Positions 61,818-64,000 of a stretch of DNA of 64,000 nt are shown here, piece after piece (position 1 is the stretch's first letter; each line of letters starts with the position of its first letter). Position numbers and translations under genes: made by a program. This DNA is from a bacterium (GTDB lineage: Bacteria > Myxococcota_A > Bradymonadia > Bradymonadales > Bradymonadaceae). A model generated the notes under the pieces. That model did not search any database, had not been told where the DNA came from, and saw nothing but the letters and a program-made list of their open reading frames with translations. The stretch spans positions 186,001 through 250,000 of the forward strand of contig JAUIBR010000003.1 of assembly GCA_030427705.1 (NCBI GenBank), given 5' to 3'.

Positions 61818-61878
61818 TTGACTTTTAATGAGAATTGATTATCAATAGGAACATCAGCTTGTTGATAATAGATTATCA
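61818..61878 (+). promoter_or_regulatory. Fur/Zur-type operator pair and likely promoter of the metal-uptake operon
   Basis: TTGACT (61818-61823) and TATCAA (61840-61845) form a plausible sigma-70 promoter with a 16-base spacer. TGAGAATTGATTATCA (61829-61844) overlaps it, and TGATAATAGATTATCA (61863-61878), a perfect 7-2-7 palindrome, follows. Both fit Fur-family recognition (arms TGATAAT/ATTATCA). Repression by metal-loaded Fur, Zur or Mur is inferred from the sites and the downstream genes. Confidence 0.75.
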
Positions 61879-61888
61879 GTAAGGTCAA

Positions 61889-63256
61889 ATGATGCGAAAT
61901 GGATGGATATTAGTGGGGTTGGTCGCGCTCTTGTTTACAAGCAGCGCATGGGCCCAAGATTCCCAGCCTGAGCCCACTAGCCCCGAGCCTCAAGCCACTA
62001 GCCCCGAGCCCGAAGCCGCGAGCCCCGAGCCTGAGCCCGAAGCCGCGAGCTCCGAGCCTGAGGCCGAAGCCGCTAGCCCCGAGCCTGAACCAGAGCCCGA
62101 GCCGGAAGTCACCGAAGAGGAGATGAAGGCGCTGCAGGCTGCGATGGCGGCTGATGCCGAGGAAGTCCAGGAATCACAACCTACCGCTGAACCTGAGCCT
62201 GCGCCTTCCGCAGCACAGAACATCATTCAATCGATGAACCCGGACATCGCGTTGATTCTAGACGTGGCCGCGGCCTACTTCAGCGACGACGACACACTGC
62301 AGACGGGCGCACATGACCCACAGCGCACGGGCTTCAACCTGCAACAGCTCGAGATGAGTATCGGCGCGTCGGTCGACCCCTACTTTCGGTTCGACGCGAA
62401 CCTTGTGTTTGCTGAATTCGGGGTCGAGGTTGAGGAAGCCTATGCAACTTCGCTGGCTTTCCCTGCAAATCTGCAGCTCCGCGCCGGGCAGTTCCTGACG
62501 AAATTCGGTCGGTCAAACGCAACGCACCCGCACTCTTGGAAATTCGCCGACCAGAACCTTGTTAATGGCAAGTTCTTTGGCGGCGAGGGCAGCCGCGGCT
62601 TGGGTGCGGAGGTCAGCTGGCTTGCGCCACTTCCCTGGTACGTCCTGGTTTTGGGGTCCACGACAAATCCGTGGGGCGAATGCTGCGCACGTAGCTACTA
62701 CGGCGGCAGCGACATCGATCTGAATGGACCACAAGACCTCGTCTACACCACGGCGCTCAGACAGTTCTTCCCGCTTAGCGACAACTGGTCGCTGTATTGG
62801 GGCCTATCCGCACAATTCGGCCCAAATCCAACAGGCCTCGGCAATCGCTCTGAAATCTATGGCACCGACATCTATCTAAGGTGGCGGCCAGTGAACTCCA
62901 CCAGCCGAACGGCCGTCAGCCTAACGATCGAAGGCATGGCGCGCCGTCGACAGGTCCCCCAGGACGTGCTCGCCGATTATGGCGGCACCGCGCAGCTGGT
63001 CTGGGAGATTTCGCCACGGTGGGAAACCGGAGCTCGCTACGAATACGTCACCGGCGTCCAAGACGATTATCTGGAAGACGAGTGGTTCGACGATCGGCAG
63101 CGCACGTCCCTGCAATTGACGTTCTACCCGTCGCACTTCTCGCGAGTACGCCTACAGGGCAACTACGATGCGCCGAAATGGCGAGACGACCCGATTTGGG
63201 GAACGTTCTTGGCTTTCGAAGTCGTGGTCGGCGCCCACGGAACCCATGAGTATTGA
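61889..63256 (+). CDS. outer-membrane porin-like protein of a metal-uptake operon
   Basis: The 455-residue protein has a signal peptide (VALLFTSSAWAQ). A periplasmic linker of about 60 residues with SPEPEAA-type repeats follows (about 25-80), then a short helix. A beta-barrel (about 110-455) comes last, with alternating strands such as FNLQQLEMSIGASVDPYFRF, LQLRAGQFLTKFGRSNATHP, LVWEISPRWETGARYEYVTG and LAFEVVVGAHGTHEY. Two Fur-type boxes precede it and a ZnuA-like gene follows, so it probably carries zinc, manganese or iron. TonB-box and plug are not seen; it is more like a phosphate-selective porin-type barrel. Confidence 0.82.
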   Translation: MMRNGWILVGLVALLFTSSAWAQDSQPEPTSPEPQATSPEPEAASPEPEPEAASSEPEAEAASPEPEPEPEPEVTEEEMKALQAAMAADAEEVQESQPTAEPEPAPSAAQNIIQSMNPDIALILDVAAAYFSDDDTLQTGAHDPQRTGFNLQQLEMSIGASVDPYFRFDANLVFAEFGVEVEEAYATSLAFPANLQLRAGQFLTKFGRSNATHPHSWKFADQNLVNGKFFGGEGSRGLGAEVSWLAPLPWYVLVLGSTTNPWGECCARSYYGGSDIDLNGPQDLVYTTALRQFFPLSDNWSLYWGLSAQFGPNPTGLGNRSEIYGTDIYLRWRPVNSTSRTAVSLTIEGMARRRQVPQDVLADYGGTAQLVWEISPRWETGARYEYVTGVQDDYLEDEWFDDRQRTSLQLTFYPSHFSRVRLQGNYDAPKWRDDPIWGTFLAFEVVVGAHGTHEY

Positions 63257-63257
63257 T

Positions 63258-64000
63258 ATGAAGTTTCTGCAAGCACTCATTATCGCGATTTCACTGCTGA
63301 CCGCATCGGTCGCCAATGCGGAATTGAACGTTGTCACAACACTGCCAGATCTTGGCGCCGTTGCGCGGACGGTTGGTGGCGAGCATGTCTCTGTCAACGT
63401 GATGATCTCGCCAAATCAGGACCCCCATTTCGCAGATGCGCGGCCGAACCTGACCCTGATGTTGAACCAGGCAGACCTGTTGATAGTGAACGGGCTCGGG
63501 CTCGAAGTCGGTTGGCTTCCGAAGCTACAAACCAACGCGCGAAACGCGAAGATTCAGGTCGGTGCCGATGGCTTCTTGGATGCTTCGACGTTGGTGAAGC
63601 TTCTGGGACAACAACAGGTCGACCGCGCGATGGGCGATGTCCATCCGGGTGGAAATCCACACTATAACTTGGACCCAAACCGCATGGCGGACGTTGCTGT
63701 AGGCATTGGTTTTCGATTGTCCAAACTCGATCCTGAGAACGCTGCCTCCTACAAACTCAATGCCGCGAAGTTTGCTTCGGCCGCACGAGAATATGCTGCC
63801 AAAGAACGGCAGCGTTTTGACTCGCTTAAAACTCGCAAGGTCGTCGCCTACCACGAATCACTCATCTATTTGAAAGGCTGGCTAGCCTTGGACGTGGTGA
63901 TTCATGTTGAGCCTCGCCCAGGTGTTCCGCCAGATCCAGGGCACGTCGCAAAAGTCCTGAAGCGCATGAAAGGCGAGTCGATCAAGGTCATCTTGCAGGA
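63258..64000 (+). CDS. ZnuA/SitA-family metal ABC transporter substrate-binding protein, 3' end missing
   Basis: ATG 63258 (or 63246, overlapping the previous gene) begins MKFLQALIIAISLLTASVAN, a signal peptide, then AELNVVTTLPDLGAVARTVG. Cluster A-I ligands are visible: His in NQDPHFADARP, His in GGNPHYNLDPNRM, His in VVAYHESLIYLKGWL, followed by HVEPRPGVPPDPGH. The protein runs off the right edge after about 247 residues. There is no His-rich loop, so zinc versus manganese is undecided. It delivers metal to an ABC transporter that should lie to the right. Confidence 0.92.
   Translation, partial: MKFLQALIIAISLLTASVANAELNVVTTLPDLGAVARTVGGEHVSVNVMISPNQDPHFADARPNLTLMLNQADLLIVNGLGLEVGWLPKLQTNARNAKIQVGADGFLDASTLVKLLGQQQVDRAMGDVHPGGNPHYNLDPNRMADVAVGIGFRLSKLDPENAASYKLNAAKFASAAREYAAKERQRFDSLKTRKVVAYHESLIYLKGWLALDVVIHVEPRPGVPPDPGHVAKVLKRMKGESIKVILQ

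Noticed and set aside
1-64000. tRNA, rRNA or phage genes
   Set aside because: I looked for tRNA-like TTCGA arms, ribosomal RNA stretches, and integrase or phage genes and recognised none, though tRNA search by eye is not reliable.

Overview
The window looks like a piece of chromosome from a deltaproteobacterial-grade, probably myxococcotal (Bradymonadales-like) bacterium. The clues are many large lipoproteins with an Asn-Asn-x linker straight after the lipidated Cys (1460-3505, 38328-39818, 50802-51413), MopE-type Cys/Asp motifs, Hanks-type Ser/Thr kinases with PEGA or propeller tails, a TIGR02266-like PilZ protein, a membrane c-di-GMP cyclase, and dispersed intergenic repeat arrays. The taxonomic placement is inference. 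I saw no insertion sequence, phage, rRNA, tRNA or CRISPR array. Gene density is high and many genes overlap by 1-7 bases.

Layout. 1-4.1 kb: secreted and lipoprotein genes and a LysR regulator. 4.2-7.5 kb: a frameshifted M20 amidohydrolase followed by an unusual GNAT-GNAT-cyclic nucleotide binding protein. 7.5-12.2 kb: a Fic protein behind four direct repeats, a lipoprotein, a zinc-ribbon Ser/Thr kinase with a propeller tail, and a HigBA-like toxin-antitoxin pair. 12.3-19.6 kb: a Cys-rich exported protein and a cusCBA-type copper/silver efflux operon. 19.6-20.9 kb: a short orphan ParD-like antitoxin and a SnoaL-like gene between ~210-230 bp direct repeats. 20.9-27.4 kb: recQ, a CxxCH-containing exported protein, an M20 dipeptidase and a 3D-domain lipoprotein. 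27.5-32.1 kb: small enzymes, two putative metal-related membrane proteins, a MoaD-like/beta-propeller/AAC(3)-like operon and a PilZ protein.

32.2-38.2 kb is an arginine cluster: argC divergent from argG, an ArgE-like deacetylase, N-acetylornithine carbamoyltransferase (argF') and a fused acetylglutamate kinase/synthase. Together they imply the Xanthomonas-style route through N-acetylcitrulline. 38.3-47.7 kb: a MopE-like lipoprotein, DUF2804, a Ca/Na antiporter, an MshEN-like protein, a 12-copy 25-bp tandem repeat, gpsA, a papain-like lipoprotein and a diguanylate cyclase. 47.9-54.4 kb: sucA, then two paralogous Cys-rich lipoproteins on either side of a PEGA-domain kinase. 55.2-59.4 kb: an Eis-like acetyltransferase and four membrane-anchored SAF/CpaB-like paralogues, three of them in a tandem overlapping operon bracketed by related repeats. 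59.7-64 kb: miaB, a lipoprotein, and a metal-uptake unit (outer-membrane protein plus ZnuA-like binding protein) behind two Fur/Zur-type boxes.

The most unusual feature is the intergenic DNA. At least eleven intergenic places hold arrays of small perfect hairpins with mostly 3-base loops (GAA/TTC, GCA, AAG). Their stem sequences differ but stay paired, and each array uses its own spacer. At least eight other places hold (CCAAGAA)n heptamer arrays, often directly in front of a start codon or directly after a stop codon. Several genes are bracketed by copies of these elements.
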